This document shows positions 1-11,525 of a stretch of DNA of 64,000 bases, in pieces. The translations under genes and the position numbers were made by a program. Source of the DNA: Erythrophleum ivorense (taxonomy: Eukaryota > Streptophyta > Magnoliopsida > Fabales > Fabaceae); NCBI GenBank assembly GCA_026724425.1, contig JAIUCV010000351.1, forward strand, positions 372,001 through 436,000, in the 5' to 3' direction. Every line of letters starts with the position of its first letter. The stretch's first letter is position 1. The notes beneath the pieces were generated by a model, which had not been told where the DNA came from, did no database searches, and worked only from the letters and a program-made list of their open reading frames with translations.

Positions 1-3000
1 TGAGGAATGGTGGAACCCCTGAAGTTGTACCAACACATGCAAAGTGAGCTCCAATGATCTTATTTTGGAGTACTAATTTATTATTCTGTTTTTTGAAATG
101 CAAAAAATCTTTAAATGGTTAAGTGGTAACTCTATTCGATTTCTGTTATTGCAGACTGCATCAATTGCTTCTTGAAGAGAATATTGAAAATGCTTATAGC
201 AATCCTGCGCGTCTTGTCAAGTTGAAGAAAAGACAATTGAATAGATCTGGAGTTGTAGCAAAAACTGGGAAAAGTTACATGGAGAAATTTCTGGAATCTC
301 CTTCACCAGAATGTAAAATGGTTTGTGAAACTTCAATCATTCCACTGCCTGTGAAATCAATGTCAGAAGATACTAGTGAAGCAGGGATTAAAATACTTGA
401 AATTAGTACTGTTAGTCCTGTGAAAAGGTCATTGGGAAATGAAAACACACCTTCATCTCCTAATGAACAGGAATCGGAACTAAAACCATCATCAGAAATG
501 GAAATGGAGACCAATGGAGATCTTGTAAAGGTGCATGAACAAATGCTTGCTAATGTGACAGATGAATTGTCTTATAATTGCATGAAGACACCTGTTGAAA
601 CAGAATTGGCAGATGATGGACAAAAGAAAATAGAAGCCTGTTTAGATGGATACCATTCTGATGATGCCAATAGTGAGGTTGAGAATTACATGGATGCTTT
701 AACTACAATGGAGTCAGAAATGGAAACAGACAATGAGTGTAGACCTAAGAACAACTTCTTGAATATTGGAAGGTTAACAGATTCTGATGGCAAAGAAGAA
801 CATCAGCTACGAGCTCAATTTTCAATTTCTCAATTATTTGGGGACTCCTCCACATCAGATGAAAGTAGTTCATTCAAACAAGATAGAAATGATGAATGTA
901 ATGAACTCCGAGCTCGGTTGTCAGATTCTCAATCAATTGGAACCTCCATTATGTTGGAGGAAAATAGTTCATTCAAAAGACAGACAGGTGAAGAACATAT
1001 GGAACTGCAGGCTCAGTTTTCAGATTCTCAGTCTGTTGGAAACTCATCTGCATCAGAAGAAATTAGTGCGAACAGAAAAGATACATCCTGCTTTTCTCAC
1101 TCTGACTCTTTAGGCATCATGGTTGAAAATATTAAATCAGAACCTTTATTACTCCCATCTACTAAATATTTTGAATATGAGACTGAAGATACACCATCCG
1201 ATCATCTTTCCCAAATTGTTGAGTCACAAAAGCCAGATTATAATAAGCTTGTCATGCATGATGATGCACAGTTTCAGGAAGAAGAGATTTCTGATTCTGG
1301 ACGGGCCTCCTCTGATTCAAGTTTGATGAATTCGGGACATATAACTTTTTGTTCAGATCTTGGAGCCAACTTACCAGTGATCCAACCTACAGAGACTCAA
1401 TTAGTTGAAACAACATTTGACACAGTTAAGCTTCAATCAACTTTAGCAGATGAAGACAGGAAGTGTCCTGTTGAACCTAATGCTGTGGTGCCTGCTGCGC
1501 TCTCCATAGTGAAGGACAATGCTTGCCCTGTGTCTTCTGAAAATTATCCTTTGAACTACTTGGATGATAGTGATCCTTGTGTCCAGTCTGGTCCTTCATT
1601 ACAGATTTCAAATGATTTAGAATTGGCACCAATGATTGTTCCTACAGGGACACAATTACTTGAAAGACCATCTGAACCTGTTGGACTTCATTCAAGCTTA
1701 GCAGATGATGAAGAAAGGAAGTCTCATGTTGAATCTGTAGCTGCGGTACCTGATGCTCTCTCCATAATGAAGGATGATGCTTCCCCTGTGGTTTCTTCTA
1801 AAGAACATCCTTTATACAACTTCGATGATGGTGATCCTTATGTCCATTCTGATGCTTCATTACAAACTTCAAATGATTTAGAATTAGCACTAGTGGTTGT
1901 ACCTACAGCAACTCAATTAGAGGAAACATCATCTGAGCCTGTTGAACTTAATTTAAGTTTAGCAGATGATATAGAAAGGAATTGTCATGTTGAATCTATA
2001 GCTGCTGCACCTAATGCTTTCTCTGTAACAAAGGATGGTGCCTGCCCTGTGGTTTCTTGTGAAGAATATTCTTTGAACTTGGACGATGGTGAACCATATG
2101 TCCATTCTGATGCTTCACTACAAATTTTAAATGATTTAAATTTGGCACCTGTAGATGAATGCAGTGATCATTCTAAGATCAAAGTGTTGCAGGCTGGATT
2201 TTCAAATGAAAACTCTGCTGAAATTTTGGCTAGCAGAGAGGTTAGTTCACCTGGGGAGCATACCATTCGTCCAATTGTGGAAGAAGTGGACTTGTATTCA
2301 GGTACTATGCTGCCACTTGATGGTGCAGAGGTCCTAGACTCAAAAGCTGAGGATTGTATTATAGCTAGCAAACTTAACTCAGAAGATTCATCTCCTGCAG
2401 TGGAGACTCCACCAGCAAGTAGCTTGACAAGGGAGCAATTCTCCTATTTTACCCATGAAACTCCAAAAGATGAACCAGATTTAGTGGGAGTTGAAGTTTT
2501 GTATTCTAATCGGCTATCAAATTCAGAAGAGACATCAAGGATGGAGCACGGCAATGAAAAAAATGGATCCACCTGCAGTGTAGATGCAGTTGAAGATGAT
2601 GGTCATCTTAAACAACCATCTTTTCCTGGTTTTCTAGGGCAGGGGAATCATGTCAATGTAAATAATGTTTTCACTGAGAAAGTTCAGTCAGAAGATCAAG
2701 CTGCATCTGCCGCTCCTGTTGATAGTGGTGAAAGTAGTGCAAGTATTGTTACTTGTCCAGCTTCAAATCTGATTCCTTCTTCATCAAGGAATCTTGCCAA
2801 TTTACAGGAACCTTTCCCAGGTTCTTCAGATTCTGATCAGTTAGAAATGGAATCCAGTAAGGTAGAATCAACTGAAATTTTCAGAGACTTGAATGCAGAG
2901 ACAAGGAAGAATCAACTGGAACCATCTTCAGATATAATTTCTTCTAATATTGTATCTTCTTCAATGAAGGATCCTCCAAATTTGCAAGAATCTCTTTCTA

Positions 3001-5041
3001 GTTTTAGAGATCCTCATGCAAATGAGATTGAATTTAATGAGGCAGTTGCTAGAGAATCTTTGACAGAATTGGAGGCGCAGATGGTAGTGGATCAACCAGA
3101 AGTTGCTTCAGATGATGTAGGTTTAAGCCTGAACAGATCAGTATCTCATGATCTTTCTGATTCAGAAACATCTAATACTATTCAAGATTCATCTCTAAAG
3201 GGGAAAAGCCAATACATTTCTTCTGCCAATGATGTATCAATGGTGCCTGAGTTTTCCGCGCTAGGAACTCAGGAATTAGAATCTTCCTCTTGCCAGAATA
3301 ATTCCTTGCCATCACCTTCCTATAACCAGCTGGAATTGGAAGCTCCTTCGAAGCAGTTCTTACAATCACAAGCTGGTCAACAAGATGCGGATTTTCTTCT
3401 TAGAGTTGAAGAAAATTCTGCCTCGGAGAAATTTCAATCTGAACATATTCATGTACCAAATCAATTGGGGCAAGAAAGAAAATCTCTTGCTGCTTCTGAA
3501 TCTGCTCTTGAAATGCATCTAGATCAACCGTCATCATTTGACCCCTTATCACAGTCAGCTGACCAGGAGATTAGCGCTACAAAACATGTCATGGATTCAT
3601 TGAAACCTCTTCCTGAGCCCTTTCCCGAGGCATCTGAAATGAATCTTGGGGAGATGCCGCCTATGCCCCCTCTACCACCCATGCAATGGAGAAAGGGAAA
3701 GGCTCAACATGCTTCACAGAGAGAAGTAATAGAAGTTAGTCAGGCCTCATTCCAACCAATACAGGCAATTAAAACTGACGAGAAAGGTCAATTTGGTTTA
3801 CTGACTTCTCAGAGAGAGACCTTACAGTATCAGAATCCATTTTTGCCTGTCATGGCTGTGGAAGGTGATAAGATCCAATATTCGTCTGGATTTTCAGTGG
3901 GTGCTTCAGGGCATCCTGTTGCTGTTCCATTCCAATTTCCTTTTATGGTTAATGAAGCAAATGGTCAATATAATTACCTAATTCTGGAGAGGAGCCAAAT
4001 CCAGAACCCATTCTTAACACTTCCTGTGGTGTCTGCAGTCAGACCTCCACATGGTTACATTCTTGCATCAGAGGGAGAAATGGTACAATATTCGAACCCG
4101 TGCCCACCAATGCCACCCGTTGAATGTGCTGTTTCTGGACATGACCCTGTCTCTTCTCAGGACAAACTGACCCAATCTCCAAGTCAACTAGTGGCAGAGA
4201 CCACTTCAGAAGCTGAAGAACTTGAGCATTCTTTGGGCAGTTTGGAAGGGGAACAAGGAGATCCTTCAGTCACAACCATGCCGCCACCAAGCATGGAAAT
4301 TGTGCAGCACAATCACAGTCTGCCTCCTTTGGAGGGCGAAATGGCATCACCATTGGATATATCTGCTCTAACATCAGAGTTTGAGGGTGAAAAGCCAAAT
4401 GGAATACCAAAAAATAAGCTTCCTCGTCCACGGAATCCTCTAATTGATGCTGTTGCTTCTCATGACAAAAGCAAGGTAGTGACAGTTCTCGTGGTATTTC
4501 AGAATGTATATTTTATAAAGGTCTTAATTCTTGCATAACACGTTTCCCTTGAGCCACTGCAGCTGAGGAAGGTTACTCAACGGGCTAGGCCTGAGACAGC
4601 ACCCAAGATAGATGAAAGAGATTCACTCTTAGAACAGATAAGAACAAAGGTTAGCGCTACTTTTCTCCCCTTTTGTCATGGATGTTGTATGTAACTCTAT
4701 TTTAAAAGTAGTTTGTATTTAAAAAAAAAAAACTTCTTGGTTCCCTCAGTCCTTCAACTTGAAGCCTGCTGTGGCAACCCGACCCAGCATTCAAGGTCCA
4801 AATACAAACTTGAAGGTTGCTGCCATTTTGGAGAAAGCAAATGCAATTCGCCAGGTTTCTCTCTCTCTCTCTCTCTGTGCTTCATTGCAATGGGTGTCTC
4901 CTCCTCTTTATTTTTCTGTCACCATCTCTGTGCCATTCTACTGCTTTTTTCCACAGTTAACTAATACGTTGATTATTGAAATAGGCTTTGGCTGGAAGTG
5001 ATGATGAAGATGATGATGCGGATCGTTGGAGTGATTCTTGA
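1..5041 (+). CDS. SCAR2: SCAR/WAVE family protein, 3' part (SCAR2/SCAR4-like)
   Basis: Subunit of the plant WAVE/SCAR complex, which activates ARP2/3 to nucleate branched actin at the cell cortex. Five coding pieces join in frame: 1-43 (end of an upstream exon), 155-4475, 4563-4649, 4750-4854 and 4985-5041 (TGA). All introns are GT-AG. The family motif LHQLLLEENIEN opens the long exon, followed by ARLVKLKKRQLN and TGKSYMEKFL. The C-terminus carries the WH2/VCA module: NPLIDAVASHDKSK, SLLEQIRTKSFNLKP, NLKVAAILEKANAIRQ, then an acidic tail ending DRWSDS. The middle is long, Ser/Glu-rich and low in complexity, with two internal repeat sets (795-1080 and 1386-2144) and a short proline stretch near 3655-3685. 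The N-terminal SCAR homology domain lies outside the window. The family is certain; SCAR2 versus SCAR4 orthology is unclear because both Arabidopsis genes match by synteny. Confidence 0.95.
1386..2144 (+). repeat. Three tandem ~81-87-residue repeats inside the SCAR coding exon
   Basis: The reading frame holds three diverged copies starting at 1386, 1641 and 1902. Each runs PTxTQL ... LADD/E..R ... HVESxAAxP ... DDGxPYVHSDASLQ ... NDLxLA, with the first copy the most diverged. They lie in the disordered middle of the protein. A separate set of three ~33-residue copies (ELxAxxSxSQSxG) lies at 795-1080. Confidence 0.85.
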
Positions 5042-6254
5042 TTTCACAATGGAAATCGTGTTCTCATCTGATGGATGTCTTGCTACCATGGTTGTTGCCT
5101 CGAATCAGATGTCAAAAGTCCTCCTACCCTGTAATAAATAGGAAACGTCCCTGATATACAAGATTCTTTATCCTGCTCTATGTTCATACGTGATAAGTGG
5201 CCTCTTCTCTTGACACACAAATGCATGAACATCAGTATAAGCTTGCGGTTTAGCATTGATCTAGATCTAGTTTCCAGAGGTGAAAATGACGTCACCAGAA
5301 GCAAACAGACTCAGGTTTGGCGTGCAAGCGCTGCATCAATCTATCGACATATTTTTCATGTAAGCATGTGTATATTTGTGTTGCGGGTAGCATAATTTTT
5401 AGTCCCATGAGTTCCCAATTTTGCAATGCTGTAATGTGGCTTTTGCCTCATTTATGTAGTTCATATGTGACTGTGTCCGGTACTGTAATATATATAGTAA
5501 AATCATGTTAATGTACAGTTGTCAATATAGCGTATGCTCACTGATTACTCTCAGTGACTACTGTTCCTGTTATATGCGCAGCAAGCAAATTGTAAACTCT
5601 GCCAGCGAAGATAAAAGTTTGATTACAATTCTGGATTCCATGTTTCACATAAGTTTGATTCTCGTCTTAATTTTTGTTGTAGCAATGTTGCCCACATAAT
5701 TTTCAATTGATTTAATTTTCCTTTGGCATCTGTTATTTTTATGTCATCGAAGAGAGTGCCAATTGCATCAATTTTAAAAATAATGAGATTTTGAAAATAT
5801 AACATAAACCTTTATTGAGCTTGTGATTTTTTTGGGGGGGGGGGGGGGGGTGGGATTTTATAGGCGTTTCAAATCGGGAAGGCCAGTTAAATATTCAAAA
5901 ATCCACCAGAAAAAGTGTAGCTCTATTTTATTGTTCTTAATGACTTCTCTTCTTTGGAATTGCATCGTGTATGAATTTTTTTTTCCAATTAACCTAAATT
6001 ATTTCGTAATAAAAGATTTAACTATAGATAGTAATATAGGATTGTATTAATTACTAGTTCGAAGGTAATTGCACATTATCTTTTTAAATTGTAAAATATT
6101 ACACCTAGACTCTTTTCACTATCAAAAAATAGAACATTTCCTCGAAAAGTACGTTTCCTCAAAAATAAAACATCTTTCAGATCATGAATTTTTCTTCTTA
6201 ACATTTTGTACAGCCCCTTGATCCTTGCATTTTTGGCTCTCAATCTGATAATAA
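5042..6254. other. SCAR 3' UTR and downstream flank
   Basis: The 3' untranslated region follows the SCAR stop, probably to about 5700. A run of 18 consecutive G residues lies at 5833-5850. No coding signal is seen; short frames here show no recognisable protein. Confidence 0.5.
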
Positions 6255-6640
6255 AAGATTGCAAAATTATATTTTGGTTTCAATAATTTTATTTTATTTT
6301 TAATTTAGTTCTTATAATTTAAAAAATTGTAATTATGTCTTTATAATTTACAAATTTTAATTTAGTCCTTACTGTTAAAGATTATATCAATATTTGATTA
6401 TATTTTATTGATATAAATAATTATATATTATTTTGATATTTTAAATACATATAATTTATATTAATAAAAAAGTAAATATATAAATCATTAAATAAAGTTA
6501 ATTCAATATTGATAAAAATATAATAATAACTAAATTAAAAATTATTTAAATTACAAGACTTAATTATGCATTTTTAAATTATACAGATTACATTAAAAAT
6601 TAAACAAAACTATAGAAACTGAAAATGTAATTTTTTCTAA
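6255..6640. mobile_element. Degenerate inverted-repeat (MITE-like) element
   Basis: The segment at about 6265-6375 matches the reverse complement of about 6525-6640 over roughly 100 bases with mismatches, including shared words such as ttaatttagt and tataatttaaaaa. The two arms flank an AT-rich centre. It is non-coding, and no clean target-site duplication was found. Confidence 0.55.
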
Positions 6641-7078
6641 AAGCTTGGTCTATTTCATTTGCTTTTCGCGTTAAAACTCCATTCCATAATTTTCCCGAGA
6701 TTTGCATTGCACATCAACCTCTTTTTCTCATTAGAGGAATCTATTTTCGCTCAAGTATATCTAAACTCATGCGCTCGTCTTGCAAAATTAAAAATAAATG
6801 AGGTTAGTTTAATTTTTCGAAATAAGGGAAGAGATGAATAATATTTAGATCAGCTTGAAACAAGCTCAGAAAGAACAGATTTTTGAAAAAGTCGAATTCC
6901 GCGAAGGCACTCTTCTCCAACGTCGTCGATCGATTTCTACCAATTCCAGAGCTACACCAAAATCAAACAATTTACGATGGCGGTGGCGTTCACCCGCTGC
7001 CTATAAACGATTATTAGCATCTGCATTCTCATTTTTCATTCATGCCTTTCTGTGTCGAAATTTGGCGGGATTTAAGCC
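6641..7078. other. Upstream region of the PPR gene
   Basis: Promoter and 5' leader of the next gene. GC content rises from about 6890 onward, as expected for a transcribed leader. No specific site is supported. Confidence 0.4.
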
Positions 7079-9145
7079 ATGTCCTTCATCAGCAACCCCG
7101 CCTCTCCCTCATTTTCCATGGCGTTGGAGCTCAAGAGGCGCCTTCTTCAAGGCTTCAACTCCTTCAAACACCTCAAACACGTCCATGCCCGAATTCTCCG
7201 TTTTCACCTAAATCAAGATAATTATCTTCTCAACATGATCTTGCGCTATAGCTTAGACTTCGGAAACACAGAGTATACCAAACTTGTTTTTGACCAATCC
7301 CAGCACCCAAATATCTATCTGTGGAATACCATGATTCGTGGGATGGTCTCCAGCGATTGTTTCCTTGATGCTATTGAACTCTATGGTTCAATGCGGAAAT
7401 CGGGGATTATACCCGATAACTTTACTTTTCCTTTTGTTTTGAAGGCGTGTGCTAGACTCTCGGATTTCCAATTGGGTGTTAAGCTTCATTCCCTTGTGGT
7501 GAAAACAGGTTTTGATTATGACGTTTTTGTTAAGACTAGTCTCGTTTGTTTGTATGCCAAATGCGGGTACCTTGTGGATGCCCGAAAGGTATTTGATGAT
7601 ATTCCTGATAAAAATGTTGTTTCTTGGACCGCCATCATTTGTGGGTATATTGCATCTGGCCATTTTGAAGAAGCTATTGATTTGTTTCGAGGGTTATTGG
7701 AGATGGGTTTGAGGCCTGACAGTTTTACTCTTGTTCGAGTTTTGTCTGCTTGTACTCAATTGGGGGATTTAAACAGTGGGGAGTGGATAGATAGATATAT
7801 AACAGAGAGTGGCATGCATAGGAATGTCTTTGTGGCCACCTCTTTGGTTGATATGTACACAAAATGTGGAAGCATGGAAAAAGCACGTTGTATCTTTGAT
7901 GGAATTCATGAGAAGGATATTGTTTGTTGGAGTGCTATGATTCAGGGTTATGCATCAAATGGACTTCCTAGAGAAGCACTTGACTTGTTCTTCCAAATGC
8001 AGAGAGAAAATCTGAAACCTGATTGCTATGCAATGGTAGGAGTCCTTTCTGCTTGTGCAAGGTTAGGAGCACTAGACTTTGGAAATTGGGCCAGGGATTT
8101 GTTAGATGCTAATGAGTTTCTCTCTAATCCTGTCTTAGGTACAGCCTTGATTGACATGTATGCAAAATGTGGAAGCATGGTGCAAGCATGGAAGATTTTT
8201 AAACTGATGAAAGTAAAAGACCATGTGATCTATAATGCTGTCATTTCAGGACTAGCAATGAATGGACATGTCAAAGCTGCATTTGGAGTATTTGGCGAAA
8301 TGGAAAAAAATGGAATTCAACCGGATGGGAACACTTTCGTTGGCCTACTCTGTGGATGTACACATTCTGGTCTGGTCCAAGATGGTCGTCAATACTTTAA
8401 AAGCTTGACCGATGTTTATTCGTTAACTCCTTCCATTGAGCATTACGGTTGCATGGTGGATCTCCTAGCCCGTGCTGGTTTATTAAATGAAGCACACAAA
8501 TTGATTAATAGTATGCCAATGAAAGCTAATGCTATTGTTTGGGGGGCATTGTTGGGAGGATGCAGGTTACATAGGGACACCCGATTGGCAGAATATGTGC
8601 TGAAGCAGCTTATTGACTTAGAACCTTGGAATTCAGGAAATTATGTTCTCTTGTCAAATATATATTCAGCAAGTCGTAGGTGGAATGAAGCAGAAAAAAT
8701 TAGATCAACTATGAATGAGAAAGGGATGCAAAAAGTACCTGGGTATAGTTGGGTTGAAGTTAATGGGGTCGTTCATGAATTCCTAGTAGGAGACACATCC
8801 CACCCTTTAACACAGAAGATATATGAGAAGCTTCAAAGTTTATCAAAGGACTTGAGAGAAGCTGGTTATAATCCAACCACAGAGTTTGTTCTCTTTGACA
8901 TAGAGGAAGAGGAGAAAGAACACCTACTTGGCTGGCACAGTGAGAAGTTAGCTATTGCATTTGCTATGATCAGTACCCCTGCCAAAGATGTGATTCGAGT
9001 TGTTAAAAATCTCCGCGTATGTGGCGATTGTCATGAGGCCATTAAACTAACTTCAAAAATTACTGGGAGAGAGATAATCATTCGGGATAATAACAGATTT
9101 CATTGTTTCACAGATGGATCATGTTCTTGTGGGGATTATTGGTAA
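7079..9145 (+). CDS. PPR protein, PLS-DYW class (At3g08820-like)
   Basis: Intronless 688-residue protein of the PLS subfamily with E, E+ and DYW domains. Such proteins bind one site in chloroplast or mitochondrial RNA and convert C to U there. Tandem PPR motifs run from about residue 40 to 520 (for example DMYAKCGSM, GLAMNGHVKAAFGVF). The E region includes AIVWGALLGGCRLH and PGYSWVEVNG. The C-terminal deaminase has HSEKLA near residue 620, CGDCH near 648 and ends CSCGDYW, so the zinc ligands and catalytic Glu are present. Length and order match Arabidopsis At3g08820 closely, as I recall that protein. ATG at 7079 is the first in frame; a second ATG at 7119 would remove 13-14 residues. Organelle targeting is expected for the family but is not proven here. 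Confidence 0.95.
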   Translation: MSFISNPASPSFSMALELKRRLLQGFNSFKHLKHVHARILRFHLNQDNYLLNMILRYSLDFGNTEYTKLVFDQSQHPNIYLWNTMIRGMVSSDCFLDAIELYGSMRKSGIIPDNFTFPFVLKACARLSDFQLGVKLHSLVVKTGFDYDVFVKTSLVCLYAKCGYLVDARKVFDDIPDKNVVSWTAIICGYIASGHFEEAIDLFRGLLEMGLRPDSFTLVRVLSACTQLGDLNSGEWIDRYITESGMHRNVFVATSLVDMYTKCGSMEKARCIFDGIHEKDIVCWSAMIQGYASNGLPREALDLFFQMQRENLKPDCYAMVGVLSACARLGALDFGNWARDLLDANEFLSNPVLGTALIDMYAKCGSMVQAWKIFKLMKVKDHVIYNAVISGLAMNGHVKAAFGVFGEMEKNGIQPDGNTFVGLLCGCTHSGLVQDGRQYFKSLTDVYSLTPSIEHYGCMVDLLARAGLLNEAHKLINSMPMKANAIVWGALLGGCRLHRDTRLAEYVLKQLIDLEPWNSGNYVLLSNIYSASRRWNEAEKIRSTMNEKGMQKVPGYSWVEVNGVVHEFLVGDTSHPLTQKIYEKLQSLSKDLREAGYNPTTEFVLFDIEEEEKEHLLGWHSEKLAIAFAMISTPAKDVIRVVKNLRVCGDCHEAIKLTSKITGREIIIRDNNRFHCFTDGSCSCGDYW

Positions 9146-9493
9146 AATTTTGATGTGGTCTGAAGTCTAAACCATTTGTTTGCCTCAGCTGTAACTAAAG
9201 ACTTCTTTTAATTGTGTTGATAACTTGGTATGGAATATTCTGTTCCATGAAATTCCATGAAAGCTATATTTTGGCTATTTATAATGTTGATATCTATATT
9301 CCTCCATGAATTTGTTATGGCCTTATGGGAGAAGATGCCTTGCGGCCCCGCTGAATAAGGGGTTCTGTAGCAATTTAAGATTCTCCAGAAGTTGAGGTGC
9401 TGTTAACCCTTTTTCAAATATTATAGAAAGGGAAAAATGAATTCTATGATATCCCACAGAGTCTACTTTGAATATTGTTGTGGCTCGACATAG

Positions 9494-9651
9494 TTTTGCT
9501 TCTTTCAAAGAGAGAAATGGTTACTTGTTAGATGCATCTTCATTCTTGGCATCATTGATCCTCCAATCCTTCAATTTGAAGCAGCAGTTTGGTTCGAAGA
9601 TGAACTTCAAGGTTGCTGTCATGTTGAACATTGCAAATAATATTCTCCGAG
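9494..9651 (+). pseudogene. Decayed copy of the SCAR 3' exons
   Basis: The stretch 9567-9651 reads S-F-N-L-K, then F-K-V-A-V-M-L-N-I-A-N-N-I-L-R. It aligns with SCAR exon 4750-4854 (SFNLKP ... NLKVAAILEKANAIRQ) with an 18-base gap. The sequence just before it (9494-9566) aligns weakly with the end of the long SCAR exon (ttgcttct, ggttact) and with exon 4563-4649 (gat...ttcattctt). Both intervening introns appear absent, suggesting a cDNA-derived copy. The exon-4 match is solid; the intron-loss reading is less certain. It sits about 350 bp after the PPR stop and may be transcribed in that 3' UTR. Confidence 0.65.
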
Positions 9652-10482
9652 TCTATGTATGTATTATGGACTCTCTTCTTAGAACTATAACTCATTATTT
9701 GAATACTGCATGGGACCTGACTCTTCTTAACTTTTGGCATCAATTTATGAAGTACATATAATTCAAAAAATAGTCATGCATGTTCAATCAAATACTTGTG
9801 CCAAATATAACGCGATACTTGTAATAGCAGATAGGGGACTTTAGATTTGTCATATCACATTGTTTGTATTAATGTATCCTTCCTGCTTAGAACATCTTAC
9901 TAATAATGATATTTGTTAGAACATGCTTTTGCTTAGACTGACAAAAATGTTGATGTTGAAGTGTTCCTTGCGTTGACTATTTTATGAATGATACTTTTCA
10001 AAATTTTTATTGATCTATTATCACTCGTTTGACTATTTTGATTCAATTAAACTTCTTTTTTATGTAAGCGTTAATCTACTTCTAATCTTGATTAAAATAA
10101 AGAGAAAAAATTTGAAACTTTTCCTTTCTTAATTGAAATTTTTTGTTCCTTTCGCCGCCCCATCCTTGAAAGTCAGCCCTTCTCCTCTGTAAAGTTTAAA
10201 CCCTTGGAAATTCTAATTTCTCAGACGTCTTCGTTAGCTGATTCTGAATAGAAAGTCCTCTCCAGCAAAACCAATCATGATCTCCAGATAGCATAAGAGA
10301 AAGCTCTAAAAAGGTAAGAACTTTGAAACCGAAATACATTTCTTCTGTCTATTCTTAAATTAATCTGAAAGATACACGTAATTTGAGAAAGAAATTCATC
10401 TTTTGCTAGTACCACCCGGTAAACCGACTTCTCATAAGTCTCAAAACCGAATTTAGAAAACCAGCTTCCAAACAGTTGAAGA
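9652..10482. other. Intergenic region and Sel1-gene leader
   Basis: No coding feature is seen. From about 10140 the sequence becomes richer in C and T, typical of a plant promoter or 5' leader before the ATG at 10483. Confidence 0.4.
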
Positions 10483-11525
10483 ATGGAGAACAGAACGGAG
10501 AGAGAGAGCACCGGTCGTATACCACTGTCGGAGGTCGTGGCGGATTGTGTTAAGCGGTGGTTCATAGATACATTGAAGGAGGCTAAAACGGGGGATATCA
10601 ACATGCAGGTGTTATTGGGTCAGATGTATTACAGTGGTTATGGGGTTCCCAGAGATGCCCAAATGGTGGGTTGTTTTTTTGGCATTCCGTTTTAATTTTC
10701 TGAATGAGCTTTCCCTTTTGGAAAGCAAAAATTGAAAAGTTAGATTCTTCACGATGACTAAGAAAATTAAAGATCCTTTGGTCAATGCAGCCGGATCTTA
10801 CTCTGGCTCCGATGAACCTTTTGTGGACTCGTCTTGTGGTCGATTAGGGTTGTTGCGTGTTGATTGTCATGTTCTGGAGTGCTTGGAAAAGTCAGGCTGT
10901 TAATTTTTTTTGGGGTGCTAATTTTTAGGGACACGACTGTCTAGTATACCCTGATACATGTATACATGCGTGTCTAGTATCTCTAGACCCTAAAAGTATA
11001 CATTTATGTAGTCGCATGTCTATGTACTAAAAGGCGGTTTTTTGCAGTTCTAATGCCAGATTTCTTTAGTAGTATTTAAAGTCATTGATTTAAGGTATCA
11101 CATTGATTATTTAATTTTTAATTACTCAAATATTAGGAAAAATTCGTCTAAATAGCTTCTAGCGGGAACTGTATAGTTTCTATTGGCACATACAATGATA
11201 TTATTGCATATAACGAGCAATTGTGCAATTCTGAATTATGAGTGAACATTGTGTTGAATCTGTGGTTGTTGTTTGGTTTTGAAGACTAAAATTGTTTTTT
11301 GGGAATGAAGGGAAGAATTTGGCTTACCAAAGCATCAAGGACTAGGTCTTCAGTTTGGAAAGTCAGTGATAAGCATCCAGGTAACTCCTGCCTTGTTATT
11401 GGTGACAACTTCATTGTTCTTTTGTTTTTTAGGAATTCAGCATGACTATGTTTTAGTTTGATGCATCTTTGTTAGGTTATAATGCAAGTGATTCTGATTC
11501 TGATGAATTGAAGGGCGACTCTTAA
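10483..11525 (+). CDS. Small Sel1-repeat protein (At2g38450-like)
   Basis: Three exons, 10483-10665, 11311-11380 and 11476-11525 (TAA), join in frame to encode 100 residues. All introns are GT-AG. Residues about 36-60 (DINMQVLLGQMYYSGYGVPRDAQ) form a Sel1 repeat, a short helix-turn-helix motif used for protein contacts. Exon 2 continues GRIWLTKASRTRSSVWKVSD, and exon 3 gives GYNASDSDSDELKGDS, an acidic tail. The N-terminal part IPLSEVVADCVKRWF is amphipathic. Small conserved plant proteins of this build are known, but I know of no assigned function. An Arabidopsis relative next to SCAR2 supports the identity by synteny (from memory). The M at residue 61, where relatives appear to have K, sits at the exon junction. 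Confidence 0.85.

Noticed and set aside
787..1326. Plus-strand frames of 108 and 67 residues inside the SCAR exon
   Set aside because: They overlap the in-frame SCAR repeats in another phase and show no domain; they are shadows of the real frame.
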